DNA from: Berkiella sp964606325 | GTDB taxonomy: Bacteria > Pseudomonadota > Gammaproteobacteria > Berkiellales > Berkiellaceae | Direction: 5' to 3' | NCBI GenBank assembly: GCA_964606325.1 | Contig: CAZSGE010000002.1 | Span: forward strand, 1 to 64,000 | Length of the DNA stretch: 64,000 nucleotides | Program-made: the position numbers and the translations under genes | Shown: piece by piece, positions 16,723 through 26,300 of the stretch | Layout: each line of letters begins with the position of its first letter | How positions within the stretch are numbered: position 1 is the stretch's first letter | The notes under the pieces: model-generated | Seen by the model: only the letters and a program-made list of their open reading frames with translations | Told to the model about the DNA's origin: nothing | The model's database searches: none

Positions 16723-17444
16723 ACAAATTAACGGTATCTCACTTACAAAAATCCTACAAAAAACGCGCTGTGGTGAAAGATGTTTCTTTGGAAGTGAAAG
16801 CCGGCGAAGTGGTTGGCTTGTTAGGCCCCAATGGCGCCGGAAAAACCACCTGCTTCTACATGATTGTGGGTCTTATACCCTGCGATAGCGGCAAGGTCAT
16901 GCTCAATGATAAAGATCTCACTTTTTCACCAATGCATGTGCGTGCACGCTCTGGGATTGGCTATCTGCCACAGGAAGCTTCTGTATTTAGAAAGCTAAGT
17001 GTTAAAGATAACATCATGGCAATTTTGGAAACCCAGTCACAGTTAAGTAAAAGTGAAAGACTAAATAAGCTGGATGATTTACTGAATGAATTTCACTTAA
17101 CCCACATTCAGCACACCAACGGCATCAGTTTGTCAGGTGGCGAGCGCCGCCGCGTCGAAATTGCACGCGCCTTGGCCTGCTCACCCAAATTTATCTTGCT
17201 AGATGAGCCCTTCGCTGGCGTTGATCCTATCTCCGTTAATGACATCAAGCACCAAATCTCTCTGTTAGCCAAGAAGCAGATAGGCGTGTTGATAACTGAT
17301 CACAATGTCAGAGAAACACTGGATATTTGTGGACATGCCACGATTGTAAATGATGGCAAAGTCATTGCCTGTGGGCCTCCACAGCAGATCCTTTCAAATC
17401 AACACGTTCGTGAAGTCTACCTTGGTGAAAGTTTCAGCTTATAG
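16719..17444 (+). CDS. lptB: LptB, ATPase of the LPS export transporter
   Basis: A 241-residue ABC ATPase with Walker A GPNGAGKTTCFYMIVGL, Q-loop GYLPQEASVFRKLSV, signature LSGGERRRVEIARAL, Walker B FILLDEPFAGVDPISV and H-loop ITDHNVRETL. The PQEASVFRKL block is diagnostic of LptB. It powers LptFG, which are not in this window. The gap to rpoN is 72 bases. Confidence 0.97.
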   Translation: MNKLTVSHLQKSYKKRAVVKDVSLEVKAGEVVGLLGPNGAGKTTCFYMIVGLIPCDSGKVMLNDKDLTFSPMHVRARSGIGYLPQEASVFRKLSVKDNIMAILETQSQLSKSERLNKLDDLLNEFHLTHIQHTNGISLSGGERRRVEIARALACSPKFILLDEPFAGVDPISVNDIKHQISLLAKKQIGVLITDHNVRETLDICGHATIVNDGKVIACGPPQQILSNQHVREVYLGESFSL

Positions 17445-17516
17445 CTAAAATCCCCAAGCATTGGAACTCAAATTGCATTATGATAATTAAAAGAATGCCT
17501 ATAAGAGCCGTGTGCT

Positions 17517-18950
17517 GTGAAACCATCGCTTCAATTAAGAATTGGTCATCAACTCACGATGACCCCACAATTGCAGCAAGCCATTCGTTTACTGCAATTA
17601 TCTGCAGCAGATCTGCAAACTGAGATCCAAGAAGCTTTGGAAACTAACTCAATGCTTGAGTTAGAAGATAAGTCCTCTGTCGATAAGCATTTTGAAGAAA
17701 ACGAACTACAAACAGACACACAGCATAAAACCGAAGAGCATTCACACGCTGATCTCAGCGACGAAAGTGAAACGCTCTCTTTTGAATTCCAATCCATGAC
17801 CCGCAATTCTTTTCGTTACCATGAAACACAAGGTAATGAGTTAGAAACACTTAATGGAACCCAAACGACGCTTCGCGATCATCTACTGTGGCAAATGCAA
17901 TTAACGCCCTTTACTGATGTCGATAAAATGATTGCTACGATTATCATCGATTCTATTAATGAAGATGGTTTTTTAACCTCATCTTTAGACGACATCTTGG
18001 CCACTGTATCGACCTCTGCTTGTGAAGTAGATTTAAATGAAATTGAAGCCGTTCTGCATCGTGTACAACGCTTTGATCCGGTAGGTGTTGCGGCGAGAAA
18101 TCTTAGCGAATGTCTTAAAGTTCAACTAGAACAACAAGCCCCCTCGCGCTGGCGCAATAAAGCCAAAGAGCTGGTCACGCATCATTTAGAATTGTTAGGT
18201 AAAAGAGACTTTCCTGCACTTAAGCGTCGCTTAGGGTTATCCAACGAAGACTTGCGCGAAGTGATTGCTTGCATTCAAGCTCTGAATCCTCGCCCTGGTA
18301 CTAAGATCGGTCAACCTCATCCAGAATATATAGTGCCTGATGTTTATACCTTTAAACGTAACGGTGTCTGGCAAGTAGAGTTGAACCCAGAATGCACGCC
18401 TCATTTACAGATTAATCCTTATTATGCTTCACTTATTAAAAGAAGTGATGCCAGTAAAGATAATCAGTTTATGCGTAACCAATTACAAGAAGCACGTTGG
18501 TTTTTAAAAAGTATTGAAAATAGAAATGACACCTTGCTTAAAGTAGCAAGATGTATAGTCAACGCTCAACAGGGTTTTTTAGAATATGGCGAAGAAGCCA
18601 TGAAGCCCATGATTTTATCTGATATTTCCAGCGTTCTCGAAATGCACGAATCAACTATTTCACGGGTTACAACGCATAAATATTTGCACACCCCCCGTGG
18701 CACCTTCGAATTAAAATATTTTTTCTCAAGCCATGTCAGCACAGATGAAGGTGGCGAATGTTCTGCTACAGCCATTCGCGCATTAATTAAAAAGCTGATC
18801 AGTGCAGAAAACCGTAATAAGCCTTTAAGCGATAGTAAATTATCGAAAATGCTGTCGGACTTAGGTATTAATGTCGCAAGACGTACTGTTGCTAAATATC
18901 GCGAAGGAATGACTATCCCTCCTTCAAATGAACGAAAACAATTAATCTAA
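17517..18950 (+). CDS. rpoN: RNA polymerase sigma-54 factor RpoN
   Basis: A 477-residue sigma-54. Region I begins MKPSLQLRIGHQLTMTPQLQ with a GTG start at 17517. An acidic region II follows (about residues 50-110), then the core-binding domain (VQRFDPVGVAARNLSECL), the HTH (VLEMHESTISRVTTHKYLHT; PRGTFELKYFFSS) and the C-terminal RpoN box (ARRTVAKYREGM). It directs -24/-12 promoters with enhancer-binding activators. It sits in the conserved lptB-rpoN-hpf-ptsN order. Confidence 0.98.
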   Translation: MKPSLQLRIGHQLTMTPQLQQAIRLLQLSAADLQTEIQEALETNSMLELEDKSSVDKHFEENELQTDTQHKTEEHSHADLSDESETLSFEFQSMTRNSFRYHETQGNELETLNGTQTTLRDHLLWQMQLTPFTDVDKMIATIIIDSINEDGFLTSSLDDILATVSTSACEVDLNEIEAVLHRVQRFDPVGVAARNLSECLKVQLEQQAPSRWRNKAKELVTHHLELLGKRDFPALKRRLGLSNEDLREVIACIQALNPRPGTKIGQPHPEYIVPDVYTFKRNGVWQVELNPECTPHLQINPYYASLIKRSDASKDNQFMRNQLQEARWFLKSIENRNDTLLKVARCIVNAQQGFLEYGEEAMKPMILSDISSVLEMHESTISRVTTHKYLHTPRGTFELKYFFSSHVSTDEGGECSATAIRALIKKLISAENRNKPLSDSKLSKMLSDLGINVARRTVAKYREGMTIPPSNERKQLI

Positions 18951-18968
18951 CGAAAAGGAAAAACAACA

Positions 18969-19280
18969 ATGCAAATCAATTTAACAGGACATCATGTTGA
19001 TATTACCCCAGCACTTCGCGATTATGTAAATAATAAATTCCAAAAAATACAACGCTACTTTTCGAATATAACCAATGTCCACGTTATATTGAGTGTTGAT
19101 AAAAAATTCCAACAAAAGGCTGAAGCCCGTCTTCACCTGGCTAAAGCAGAAGTCTTTGCAGAATCAGAAGCCGATGATATGTATGCAGCTATCGATTTAT
19201 TAATTGATAAACTGGATAGACAAGTTCTAAAACATAAAGAAAAATTAAAGCAACATGGCGATGGCGAAGATATGGTTTAG
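18969..19280 (+). CDS. hpf: Ribosome hibernation promoting factor, short form
   Basis: A 103-residue short HPF/YfiA-type protein (MQINLTGHHVDITPALRDYV; EARLHLAKAEVFAESEADDM; YAAIDLLIDKLDRQVLKHKE). It lacks the C-terminal dimerisation domain of long HPF, so it belongs to the gammaproteobacterial type that promotes 100S dimers. AAAAGGA lies about 10 bases before the ATG. A hairpin follows before ptsN. Confidence 0.95.
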   Translation: MQINLTGHHVDITPALRDYVNNKFQKIQRYFSNITNVHVILSVDKKFQQKAEARLHLAKAEVFAESEADDMYAAIDLLIDKLDRQVLKHKEKLKQHGDGEDMV

Positions 19281-19310
19281 CCCACTGCCCTATCAAATCT
19301 TTTCCTTGTG

Positions 19311-19330
19311 GGGCGGATATTTATCCGCCC
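19311..19330. other. Perfect hairpin between hpf and ptsN
   Basis: GGGCGGAT (19311-19318), loop ATTT, ATCCGCCC (19323-19330). No T-run follows on the plus strand. It may moderate read-through or define an mRNA end within the rpoN-ptsN cluster; on the minus strand there is no gene to terminate. Confidence 0.5.
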
Positions 19331-19375
19331 GCTAAAAATAAAAATACAATAAATTAATTTTGAGAATTATCTTCC

Positions 19376-19828
19376 ATGATTCAGCTGAGTGATATTTTAT
19401 CTTTAGATCGTACCGTCTATTGTGCAATTGCCAATAGTAAAAAGAAAGCTCTTGAACTCATTGCACAAACCTTTTGCTTAAGTGTACCTTCCTTAAATGA
19501 GCATGATATTTTCGATGGCTTAGTGCAAAGAGAGCGCCTAGGCTCTACAGCCGTTGGTTATGGCTGTGCTATCCCACATTGTCGGGTCAGTGAAACAGAA
19601 CATGCAATCGCATCCTTTATTATGTTAAAAGAGGGCATCGATTTTGATGCGGAAGATCACCAAGAAGTAAACATGTTATTTTCTCTTATCGTACCTATGG
19701 ATGCACAAGAAATGCATCTAGAGCTCTTAGCAACCATTGCCAGGCTTTTTCGTCAAGAAACCTTCCGTCGACAACTGTATCAAGCAAAAACACGCGATGA
19801 ACTCTATCAACGACTTATCGGAGCCTAA
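19376..19828 (+). CDS. ptsN: Nitrogen PTS enzyme IIA (EIIA-Ntr)
   Basis: A 150-residue EIIA of the regulatory PTS. The phosphorylation site lies in RLGSTAVGYGCAIPHCR, with His68 in the usual AIPH motif; DAQEMHLELLATIARLFR and the C-terminal helix fit the family. EIIA-Ntr signals nitrogen/carbon and potassium status through its phosphorylation state. The gene's 3' end overlaps the start of the hprK-like gene by 32 bases. Confidence 0.95.
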   Translation: MIQLSDILSLDRTVYCAIANSKKKALELIAQTFCLSVPSLNEHDIFDGLVQRERLGSTAVGYGCAIPHCRVSETEHAIASFIMLKEGIDFDAEDHQEVNMLFSLIVPMDAQEMHLELLATIARLFRQETFRRQLYQAKTRDELYQRLIGA

Positions 19829-20327
19829 AAACTTACACGGGGTATTTCTCAATATCTTCAATAAAGGGATATTGTTAACCGGAAAAAGTGGCGTGGGCAA
19901 AAGCGAATGCGCGCTTGTCTTGCTTGATAGGCATCATCAACTGATCTGTGATGATGCTCCTCTTTTCGAAGTTAAAAACAATCGGTTAATTGGCCACGCC
20001 CCAGATGAAATTGCCCACCTATTAGAGGTGAGAGGACTTGGGATCATCAACGTGCAAGAACTCTTTGGCAAGCAAGCTATTCAAAAGCATTATGCATTGG
20101 ATCTCATTATTGAACTCATTGCCCCTTTAGCTATTGATGAACCAAGACGCATCAACAAAAAGTTGATTAACAAACAAATTATGGGGGTCTCTATCCCCCA
20201 CTTAACAGTTTCTGTTATGCTCAAACATCATATGGCTATTCTGATTGAAACCGCGGTAAAACTCGTATTTTCGAGTGATAAAACTGCGAAAGAAGGCCCC
20301 CTAGATCTTGTGGAAACACATTCATGA
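19797..20327 (+). CDS. hprK: Short HPr kinase/phosphorylase-like protein, kinase domain only
   Basis: About 176 residues from the ATG at 19797 (MNSINDLSEP); a longer frame opens at 19737. It corresponds to the C-terminal half of HprK: LLTGKSGVGKSECALVLLDR (Walker A residues 29-36), LICDDAPLF and LLEVRGLGIINVQELFG, the family signature. The N-terminal domain of the 310-residue Firmicute enzyme is absent, as in the short alphaproteobacterial type. The loop that normally reads PVRPGRN is here SVMLKHH, so some conserved residues are missing. An HPr with Ser46 is encoded three genes downstream, a plausible substrate. The overlap with rapZ is 4 bases. Confidence 0.82.
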   Translation: MNSINDLSEPKNLHGVFLNIFNKGILLTGKSGVGKSECALVLLDRHHQLICDDAPLFEVKNNRLIGHAPDEIAHLLEVRGLGIINVQELFGKQAIQKHYALDLIIELIAPLAIDEPRRINKKLINKQIMGVSIPHLTVSVMLKHHMAILIETAVKLVFSSDKTAKEGPLDLVETHS

Positions 20328-21169
20328 GTATGAGACTGGTAATTGTAAGTGGCCGCTCGGGCTCTGGTAAAACGATCTCTTTACATGTGTTAGAGGACTT
20401 AGGTTATTACTGTGTTGATAACCTTCCTGTTGATATGCTACCTGGCTTAGTTTCAAAATTAGAAACCGATCATCCACGGTTGGCAGTCAGTATTGATGCA
20501 CGCAATTTACCCACTGATGTGAATGTACTAAAAGACGTGATTTCAGAATTGCGACAACCTGGTTGCGAAATTATCTATCTCGATGCTGATCATAAAAGTC
20601 TTTTAAAACGATTTAGCGAAACCAGACGTCGTCATCCGCTTACCAATGACAAAGTCTCTCTACAAGAAGCCATTGAACGCGAACATGCCCTACTGCGCCC
20701 CTTGGCAAGCATGGCAGATATCACCATAGATACAAGTCACTTAACTCAGCATCAATTATGTGCATTGATACGTGATCGCGTGGCCAGAGAAAATACTTCA
20801 CGTTTACAACTATTAATTCAATCATTTGGTTTTAAAAATGGGATGCCTGCAGATGCAGACTTTATTTTTGATGTCCGATGCCTGCCCAATCCCTATTGGC
20901 AATCTGATCTTCGCTCTTTGACTGGCTGTGACAAAGCTGTGGCAGACTACCTAAATGGTTACCCAGTGGTTAAACAAATGGTTGAAGATATCATTAAATT
21001 TTTAGACAATTGGATCCCCCGGTTTGAGGCAGATAATCGTAGTTACCTTACTGTGGGGATAGGATGCACTGGCGGACAACATCGATCCGTCTTTGTAACG
21101 GAACAACTCGTCCAACTTGCCAAGCAACTCGATTTAAATGTGCAAGTTCGGCATAGAGATCTAAAATAA
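20324..21169 (+). CDS. rapZ: RNase adapter protein RapZ
   Basis: A 281-residue RapZ/YvcJ P-loop protein. Walker A is VIVSGRSGSGKTISLHVLED (residues 10-17 core), followed by GYYCVDNLPVDMLPGL, FSETRRRHPLT, and the C-terminal IGCTGGQHRSVFVTEQL. In E. coli RapZ guides RNase E to the small RNA GlmZ and so controls glucosamine-6-P synthase; GlmZ homologues cannot be judged here. It overlaps hprK and is followed by EIIA-Man after 4 bases. Confidence 0.96.
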   Translation: MSMRLVIVSGRSGSGKTISLHVLEDLGYYCVDNLPVDMLPGLVSKLETDHPRLAVSIDARNLPTDVNVLKDVISELRQPGCEIIYLDADHKSLLKRFSETRRRHPLTNDKVSLQEAIEREHALLRPLASMADITIDTSHLTQHQLCALIRDRVARENTSRLQLLIQSFGFKNGMPADADFIFDVRCLPNPYWQSDLRSLTGCDKAVADYLNGYPVVKQMVEDIIKFLDNWIPRFEADNRSYLTVGIGCTGGQHRSVFVTEQLVQLAKQLDLNVQVRHRDLK

Positions 21170-21173
21170 GATT

Positions 21174-21659
21174 ATGAGCGTTGGCATATTATTAATTACA
21201 CATAGTGGTATTGGTGGCGCCTTGTTAAACGTGGCGTCTGGTACCTTCGGTCGTCTTCCTTTAGAAATTTCTCAGCTGTCTGTCAGCCGAGATCCCGATC
21301 CTGATCAACTTATCGAAAAAGCAGGCTATTTAGTAAGAAAGCTTGATGCTGGTCAAGGGGTATTAGTCTTAACTGATATGTTTGGCTCAACACCAAGCAA
21401 TGTTGCGCAAGGCTTACAACAACAAGGTTTTGCAATTTGTGTTGTTACAGGTCTTAATCTTCCGATGTTGTTTCGTGTTTTAAATTATCCTCACCTTGAA
21501 TTATCCCAGCTTGCCAAAAAAGCCGTTAGTGGCGGCAAAGAAGGTATCTTCGAACCACTCACTGGTCGAGACATCCTTGAAGCGCAGCATCTACAAGCGG
21601 GCAAGAAAAAACATCACGCAAAATTAACCCGTCAAAGACGGGTATTGGTTGTAGAATAA
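21174..21659 (+). CDS. PTS mannose-type EIIA component
   Basis: A 161-residue EIIA-Man domain protein, MSVGILLITHSGIGGALLN, with the phosphorylatable His10, and VLVLTDMFGSTPSNVAQGL, the second signature. No EIIB, EIIC or EIID genes are nearby, so it probably acts as a regulator within the incomplete PTS rather than in sugar uptake. It has a basic C-terminal tail (about residues 143-158). The stop codon abuts the HPr start directly. Confidence 0.92.
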   Translation: MSVGILLITHSGIGGALLNVASGTFGRLPLEISQLSVSRDPDPDQLIEKAGYLVRKLDAGQGVLVLTDMFGSTPSNVAQGLQQQGFAICVVTGLNLPMLFRVLNYPHLELSQLAKKAVSGGKEGIFEPLTGRDILEAQHLQAGKKKHHAKLTRQRRVLVVE

Positions 21660-21929
21660 ATGTTGCGAAAAAAACTCGAAATTATCAACAAGCTTGGCGT
21701 TCACGCCCGAGCGGCGGCTAAATTAGTTCAAACCGCTTCTCGCTATGCCAGTGAAATCATTATTACCAAAGATGGTAAAACTGCGAATGCCAAAAGCATT
21801 ATGGGCGTGATGATGCTTGCCGCCAGTCAACACACCTGGATAGAGCTAGAAGTGCAAGGCGAAGATGAGGACACAGCACTTGGCGCGCTGGAAAACTTAA
21901 TTGCTAATCGGTTTGGGGAAGAGAGATAA
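21660..21929 (+). CDS. HPr-family phosphocarrier protein (NPr/HPr)
   Basis: An 89-residue HPr with His15 in KLGVHARAAAKLV, the EI/EII phosphotransfer site, and Ser46 in NAKSIMGVMMLA, the HprK target in other bacteria. Keeping both residues, next to an hprK-like gene, suggests dual phosphorylation. Enzyme I is not in this window. The gene ends 1 base before the stop codon of the convergent 433-residue protein gene, so there is no room for a conventional terminator between them. Confidence 0.94.
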   Translation: MLRKKLEIINKLGVHARAAAKLVQTASRYASEIIITKDGKTANAKSIMGVMMLAASQHTWIELEVQGEDEDTALGALENLIANRFGEER

Positions 21930-21930
21930 T

Positions 21931-23232
21931 TTAACCTAAACGTTGCGATTCTTTCTTTTTTGGTTGCTCTAACTCAATCCCTTGCGCTTTAACTAATTCT
22001 TTTACTTTATTAAGCTTTTCATTCGGTGTTGCTTTAGAGTTTTGAACGCTTTCAATTTCGTGCATCACCTTGTCAATTTTAGTTTTCTCTTCGGGAGAAG
22101 CTTTACTTCCCATTTCTTGCAATTTACTAAGAAGCTCTTGTAATTCCTGTGGTGGTGTCATTGGAAGACCAGGGAAATTTCCTTTAGTATATGAGTAAGT
22201 TAAAGGTGGCTTTTGAGCTTCATGATTCACCTGCGCTATTAGCGAGCTTGTATTGACCGAGCTTATATTACTAGTTGCACTAAACCTTGACGACGGGGGT
22301 GGTGGTAAATTGGGTTTATTTACCACTTCGTTCCCACTGATAAGTCGATTGGGATCTGGCGGGAGTGATTGGTTTTTAGAGATTTGCACGTTTGGATCAG
22401 GCGGCAATACAGTGCTCGTTGTGCTACTAGATAAACGCATTGCTTGATCCGACAGTGATTGATGCTGAATTGGTGATACTGGTGGTGGTTGAACGGTGTT
22501 GTTTAATGAATTTGAGTTAGAATCTCTGTTAGTCAGGTCTGGATTTTCACCTGTTGTGACATTATGGAGTTTATCTTCTATTTTATTCATCCTGTCCTTG
22601 TCTTCTAACAATTTTACATCGCGATCAACACCGACATAAACTGCTCCCCCTCCCACTATACCAATTAACCCAATTCCAACCGCGGCACCACCCATCACTA
22701 CAAAGGGGGTTGCAGCGCCTAAAGTTGCAGCGATAATAGCGATACCCACAATTGCACAGACAGCAAAAATTGCACCGCCAATTATTTTACCTTTGTGTCT
22801 ATTCCAAAAAGTATTTTTCTGAGGCTTGACCGGTTTAGGGGGTGAACCTGCAGATGCATGCGATTGAGGTAATCCCATATCCTGCAAAAAAGATTGCGCA
22901 GTTGGTGCTAGCACAGGTGAGCCTTGATTTGCATAAGAAGCAGAAGATGCGTCCAAAGATCTATTATACGTAGTTAATGTAGGTGGTGTAGCTTGACGAA
23001 CGTTTTTAATAGATTCTCTAAATTTACTTGAAAAAGAAGAATCATTTGAAATAGATTCCAAACTTTTATCCAATTTTGATATATTAACTTGATTTTTATT
23101 ATTAGAAAGTACATTTATAGCTTTTAAAAGATCATCTATTTTTTTCTTTTCGTCTTTGTTAGTTAAAACTCCTCTTAATCTATTTAACCTTTTTTGTAGT
23201 TCATTAAAGTAATCGTATGGACCAGCTTTCAT
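21931..23232 (-). CDS. Unrecognised protein with a central membrane hairpin and proline-rich repeats
   Basis: 433 residues with no recognised family. The N-terminal 75 residues are charged and helical (LQKRLNRLRGVLTNKDEKKK). A Ser/Pro-rich linker leads to two adjacent hydrophobic, Gly/Ala-rich segments at about 148-203 (GGAIFAVCAIVGIAIIAAT; VVMGGAAVGIGLIGIVGGG), a likely membrane hairpin. A low-complexity Ser/Asn/Pro region follows, containing LPPDPN twice and LPPPPSS, then a helical C-terminus (LLSKLQEMGSKASPEEKTKI). No signal peptide. It follows the giant gene by about 100 bases on the same strand and is probably cotranscribed. A host-membrane-inserted effector is plausible, but this is inference. 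Confidence 0.7.
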   Translation of the reverse strand: MKAGPYDYFNELQKRLNRLRGVLTNKDEKKKIDDLLKAINVLSNNKNQVNISKLDKSLESISNDSSFSSKFRESIKNVRQATPPTLTTYNRSLDASSASYANQGSPVLAPTAQSFLQDMGLPQSHASAGSPPKPVKPQKNTFWNRHKGKIIGGAIFAVCAIVGIAIIAATLGAATPFVVMGGAAVGIGLIGIVGGGAVYVGVDRDVKLLEDKDRMNKIEDKLHNVTTGENPDLTNRDSNSNSLNNTVQPPPVSPIQHQSLSDQAMRLSSSTTSTVLPPDPNVQISKNQSLPPDPNRLISGNEVVNKPNLPPPPSSRFSATSNISSVNTSSLIAQVNHEAQKPPLTYSYTKGNFPGLPMTPPQELQELLSKLQEMGSKASPEEKTKIDKVMHEIESVQNSKATPNEKLNKVKELVKAQGIELEQPKKKESQRLG

Positions 23233-23332
23233 AACGACTCCAAAATAGGTGTATTTATGCTATGAGAAACACAAGTATTACTTTTTAGATTAAACTGGCT
23301 TTAAAAAGTTCAATATAAATGTAGATTATTCA

Positions 23333-26300
23333 TTACTTACGCAGATTATTAACAACCACGTGTTTTGGTGCATTAGCAGGTATTTCTAAGTCCCCTGGCT
23401 TGAAATCAACACCTTCTCGTTTGCAACGCTCTTGAATAGCTTTTAATAAACCTGCCCTCATAAGAGCATTTTGTGCATCTGTTCCAGGCAAGGAGAATTT
23501 ATCGCCTGGTGCAGCTGAATCTACAGCAATTTTACAGGCACGTTCAATTGAAGCAGGTGTCAAAGGTTCTTTAGATGAATATTCTAAGCCGCCGTTTTTT
23601 GCTGGACCAACATTTAAATCTTGTGTTTTAGATTTATCTGTAAAGGCGGCACCAGCTCCTGGTGTTTCGGAATACAATTTAATTGTTAGATGATTTGCAT
23701 CGCCTAATAATTTTTTAGGTGTAATTGATTTAACACCATAATCATTCATCTTCTGCATATCTTCAACCATCTCAGGTTTACCGGCAGATTCACCCTCTTT
23801 TTGGAAAAATTTCAGAATACTATTTAAAGAGTTACTATTTTGAACGAGCAATTGTTCAACCTTATCTGGGGTATGGCTCACGATAAGAGATGCTTTCCGG
23901 CGATCTTGAAGAAGCGTCGGACTACTTTCACCCGCTGGAGCGCTTATCGAAGGTGTTGAAGCAGGAGATACGATTGAAAGAAGCGGTGCCACATCAGGCA
24001 CACTTGGCATAGTCGTATTTTCATTTTTTGCTGCTTGTAAAACATCGGCAGAAATAATTTTCGCAAGCTCCACACTCAATGCAGTATTTTCATGCGCGAG
24101 AATATGCTGAGCAATTAATTTATCCACTGCTGCGAGTTGGGTTTGAGCAAGTTTACTTATCTCATTGTTGGGATGCTCTTTGTATTTAACAAGCATGTTT
24201 CGTAAATTAGTTACATTCATTAAAAATGAATTGTTTGCGTCTTCCTTTTGTTTTTGCGGAGAAACACCTGAGATCGTACTTAATTCACCTTCAGATCGTT
24301 GTAATTTGCGTTGTATTTTTGTAAGAATGGAAGGCTCGTTTGCAGAACCATTTATAATTCTTTCAATTATTTTAATATCAACAGCAGTCGCACCAACACT
24401 CGCTGCAGTCACCGTAGATGATTGAGCACCAAGATCTGTAGGGGCTGAATCAAGCGGTGGAGGACTTCGTTTATCAAATCTTTCTCTTGCTTTTTGGAGT
24501 ATACTTTTTTCTGGAGCAAGCTTTTTAGCAAATTCAACATCAAGAGGGTTAATTGCCTTAAGTAGCATGTCTCGTTGCAACGTTGAAAGGTCTTTCATAA
24601 TTTTATCAAGATCAGACTTTAATTTAGGATCAGGCTCAAATTCACGCTTAGATGTTTCAACATATTTAATAAATAATTCTTTGAGTAAATTATCATTTGG
24701 CGACTTTTTATAAGCTTCTACTTTATACCTAACATCATACATTATGGCTTTTGATATTTCTAAATCATCATTTTTCTCTTTAAGCGTTTTAATAGCCGCC
24801 GCCAACGCTTCATGCGTTTTGATTTCTCTAATTACTTTAAATATTTCAAATTTAGGTCGATCTTCTTCAAGCACTAGATACTTTTCGTGCTTTCGATTCT
24901 CATAACTTTCATCAGGCGCACGAACAACGTGTTTTGGCGCTTCAAGCGATTCATCTACACCTTGTTTTTGAAACTGATCATATTTTTTTGAAACACTTTC
25001 GAGCAAAGGAAGATTTTCCATGATCAAACTAAACAATGCTGGATTTTCAAAAAATATAGGTTCAATATTTTGCGTGTTGCCTTTCATAAGAGATTCTTTT
25101 GCACCACGCAAAGCCAAACCTAATGTTTCATAATCATTATTTGCCTTTTCTAAACCTTTAAGCTTTGAAGACGCTTCAACGTGCTCTTGTTTAAGAATGG
25201 ATAGCTCAGCGTTAATATTATTGAACTCATCAATTTTAATAGCCAGCGGATTTTTAGGATCATCTATCTTGTCTAAAAATTGATTAAATGGAAAAAGAAT
25301 ATCTTCATTATCCTTGTTCTCATTAACAAATTCCCTAATTGCTATAACAAATACATTAGGATCAGTTCTTTGAGTAAATTTAAGTGCATTAAGCATTGAA
25401 CTTAATTTATTTACTGTATTTTGTGATAAAACAGGAACTGTTTCATTTATTTTCAACATGTCGGTTACTTGACTAATAAGTGCTTCATATTCCTTGTCCA
25501 TCATTTTGGCAAGATCTAAATTAACAGGCTTAAATTTTGACTCCAATTCTTGAATAACTTTCTTTTGCTTTTTAATATCCTGTTCAAGATTTGATTTTCT
25601 AGTCAAATCAGGGATTTCATGTGGGTACAATAACTCTGATATTTGGCGATTGAGTATCTGCAACTTATCGATTTCACTTTTAGATAAGAAATAATTAATA
25701 TTTTGTCTAGGTCCCCTTATTGCTCTTGAATTAAATACATTTGAATCAGCAACAAAAGTAGCAAATCCTTCTCTCATTTGATCAGGAGCAACTGAAAGAT
25801 CGACTTTTCTTGCTACTAGGTTACGACTTCGCTTAATAAAAGCTTTACTAAGATATGGTGAAACCACAGCGGCTAGTGTCGGTGCCGCCTTTACAAGTGC
25901 TTCTTTATTTTTGGCAATTTCTGCTTTGATTGCTCCTTCGAAAGTATTTTTTAGATCTGCTTCTTGAAGGAATTTTTGCCAAACTTGTGGATTAACTCTA
26001 GGAGAGGAAAGTGCCAATAAACTCACCAACGATCGACCATCTTTTTCAAATTGCATATTAGGCGAGAATCCTCTAAGAGCTAATACCGAGTTCACATCCA
26101 TTTTTTCAACCGCTTCATAGAATTTCAAATTCAATGATGCTTTTTCTTCCTCAGTTAATCCCTCATAGATAGGTTTCATGTCAGCGACTTTTTTGTTTGA
26201 ATTGGCAATAATTAAACTGTAGAGTTCATAATCTTGCGCTAACAACTCCTTAAGCTTTTCAGTGCCTAAAAAGTCAATTCTCGCATTTGCAATAGCGCTT

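Noticed and set aside
19311..19330. Hairpin between hpf and ptsN as a standard terminator
   Set aside because: The stem is perfect, but an A-rich rather than T-rich stretch follows on the coding strand.
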